From Apostichopus japonicus (lineage: Eukaryota; Echinodermata; Holothuroidea; Aspidochirotida; Stichopodidae), in NCBI RefSeq assembly GCF_037975245.1, contig NC_092565.1, forward strand, positions 20,946,999-21,010,998: a stretch of DNA of 64,000 bases, in the 5' to 3' direction. Of this stretch, positions 62,492-64,000 are shown piece after piece. The notes beneath the pieces were generated by a model that saw only the letters and a list, made by a program, of their open reading frames with translations, had not been told where the DNA came from and did not search any database. Position numbers and translations under genes: made by a program. Numbering within the stretch: position 1 is the stretch's first letter; each line of letters begins with the position of its first letter.

Positions 62492-64000
62492 AAATTTATA
62501 AATAAATCCATCAATCTTTTCCTCTAACCCAACATTGAAATATTTTACGAAATCGGTAAATTACTAGCAAGACGCATCATGTTTTTGGTTTTGATCTGGG
62601 AGATGTTCATTGAGTAGTGGGTACGTTAGGAAATGACTAATGACTTTAATGTCTTTAACTACAGCTACCCACGTGAAAGTAAAACGGATTCGACAACCTA
62701 ATGCGTCATATTGTGTAATATTGTAACATCGTGTCTCAATCACCTTTACAGCCATTATCAACTGTTGCTAAACAGCACGCAACTTGAAGAAGATAGTTTC
62801 TTTTTGCATCATGTAAAATGATGAGGTAATTTCAGTCCCACCCCCTTATCACGCACGAAACTAGTTAATTGGTACGTGAAGACGCATCGTGAAGTGTTTC
62901 CTCTCGCCCATTTGAGATGAATGATACATCTTGATAATACAAAAAAAAAAAATCAATAGATTGACGACGAAGAAAAAACACCTTTAACCTAGTGACTTAT
63001 ATAGTTTCAAATTATAGGCTAAGGCCAAAGGTACACTTGTGATATGAAAGTACGTCAGGCCTAACGCTAAATTGTAAGTATAGTAAGGACGGCGGAAACT
63101 CTGGAGGGGCCACAGTTGAAGATGTGATTTTGAGGAGGAGTTAAACTAAAAACTTCCCACATAATGGAACCTGTTAGTATTCAGTACCACAAATCACAGT
63201 ATTTAAAGGTTTTTGTGTTTCAAAAGAAGCTTCTAAATTACCTCTGTATTGAAGTGTCTCTCTATAAACAATGGAGCATTTTTTTTTGTAAATAACAATA
63301 CTACTCTCTCCCACCCAAAAGGGGTCATCTGACCTAAACTTATATCAATGCTGATTTTATAGGCACTTACTTGTACCAGCAATCAAGTTGTACATCTTGC
63401 CACATGTATTGCACACTATACGTTGGTCCTTCTAAATTTCTTCCTTTCTAAGTTCGTTTCCGATCTTATACAATAGAGTTATAAGCGTGTTGGTCATACT
63501 GCAGGCTCTAACATGACCTCTATGACACAAAGGTCAAAGTTCTAGTAAACCAAAAATGGTCTTCATCTAACATCGAAGCTGTCTTAACAAAAATATTATA
63601 AAATAATAGAACAAAATTGGATGGCTGAGCAAAATTCCATACCCACCCACAATAAGCCTTATAATAAACAAAATTTATTCAATTCCTATCAAAAGAAAAG
63701 TATAAGCTATTTTAAGCTTCACGTGTGTTTGACAGCCTTTTGTTTTTATTCTTCGGGTTTTTGTGCCCTCTCACACCCCCCCCCCCCCTTCCATCACCCT
63801 TACCCCACCCCCTTTCAACGTTTCAAATGTCTTTCACATGTAATAAAAGTCATTTTTGATACAGTTTGTCAGAACATAACAGTTTACCTTCAGTCCACTG
63901 TAACATATTATTCAGGACTCCTCTCAGAGTTTTAATGACTTATTGTTTATATTCAGACAATAAACAAAAATCCATTTTTTCACTCGTCTCATCCTTATAC
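62491..64000. other. Unannotated DNA with one hAT-like end
   Basis: At 63084, TAAGGACGGCGGAAACTCTG and GAGGGGCCACAG resemble the left end of the hAT element at 56197 (CAAGGGCGGCGGAA, G-run, CAC). No partner end is visible before 64000. A C-run with C-rich flank lies at 63774-63812. No gene supported. Confidence 0.4.

Overview
This window looks like AT-rich, repeat-dense nuclear DNA from an animal, most likely a marine invertebrate. The evidence is many long (TA)n tracts, several unrelated minisatellites, non-autonomous DNA-transposon remnants with G/C homopolymer runs, an snRNA-derived retroelement, and only short coding pieces bounded by GT/AG splice signals. The recurrent word TAGGCCTAT and the hAT-type termini made me think of an echinoderm or another marine deuterostome, but the sequence does not settle this. 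Nothing suggests bacteria, a virus or an organelle: there are no operons, no long open frames outside repeats, no CRISPR array, and no rRNA or intact tRNA that I could recognise.

Layout. Positions 1-4350 hold two adjoining tandem arrays (1183-2045) and the 5' part of a minus-strand gene. Its first coding exon (4240-4350) encodes a signal peptide, and a phase-matched second exon lies at 2312-2401. From 5.3 to 15 kb there are (TA)n tracts, a palindromic TA-rich element with 30-bp arms (9439-9749) and a GATC-rich 90-bp tandem repeat (13.3-13.6 kb). A second minus-strand gene is inferred from three phase-compatible exons (20087-20145, 19688-19760, 16354-16448) with a stop codon and an AATAAA after it. 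A 346-bp TAG/TAA-type trinucleotide tract sits just upstream of its last exon, inside an intron.

Positions 23-36 kb hold isolated candidate exons, low-complexity tracts and the most interesting element of the window, at 30737-30962. There the first 46 nt of U2 snRNA are fused to an unrelated ~145-nt structured body that ends in an oligo-T and a short A-tail, all flanked by a perfect 16-bp target-site duplication. From 39.6 to 41.8 kb are a GAT/ATC strand-switching microsatellite and a 61-bp minisatellite of about 20 units. Positions 44-50 kb contain a Cys-containing candidate exon (minus) and a terminal exon with a poly(A) signal (plus). Positions 52-55.5 kb are repeats: a 251-bp tandem duplication, then a 2.5-kb array of 45-bp units with a 585-bp (13-unit) higher-order period. 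At 56197-57833 a hAT-type element with an 8-bp duplication contains a nested inverted-repeat element filled with an AGATATCT array. The rest, to 64 kb, is mostly unannotated DNA with a few hAT-like ends and one candidate terminal exon.

Caveat. All exons here were found by eye from splice signals, open frame and phase agreement. None could be assigned to a protein family, and single-exon calls are individually weak because short open frames between GT/AG dinucleotides also arise by chance.
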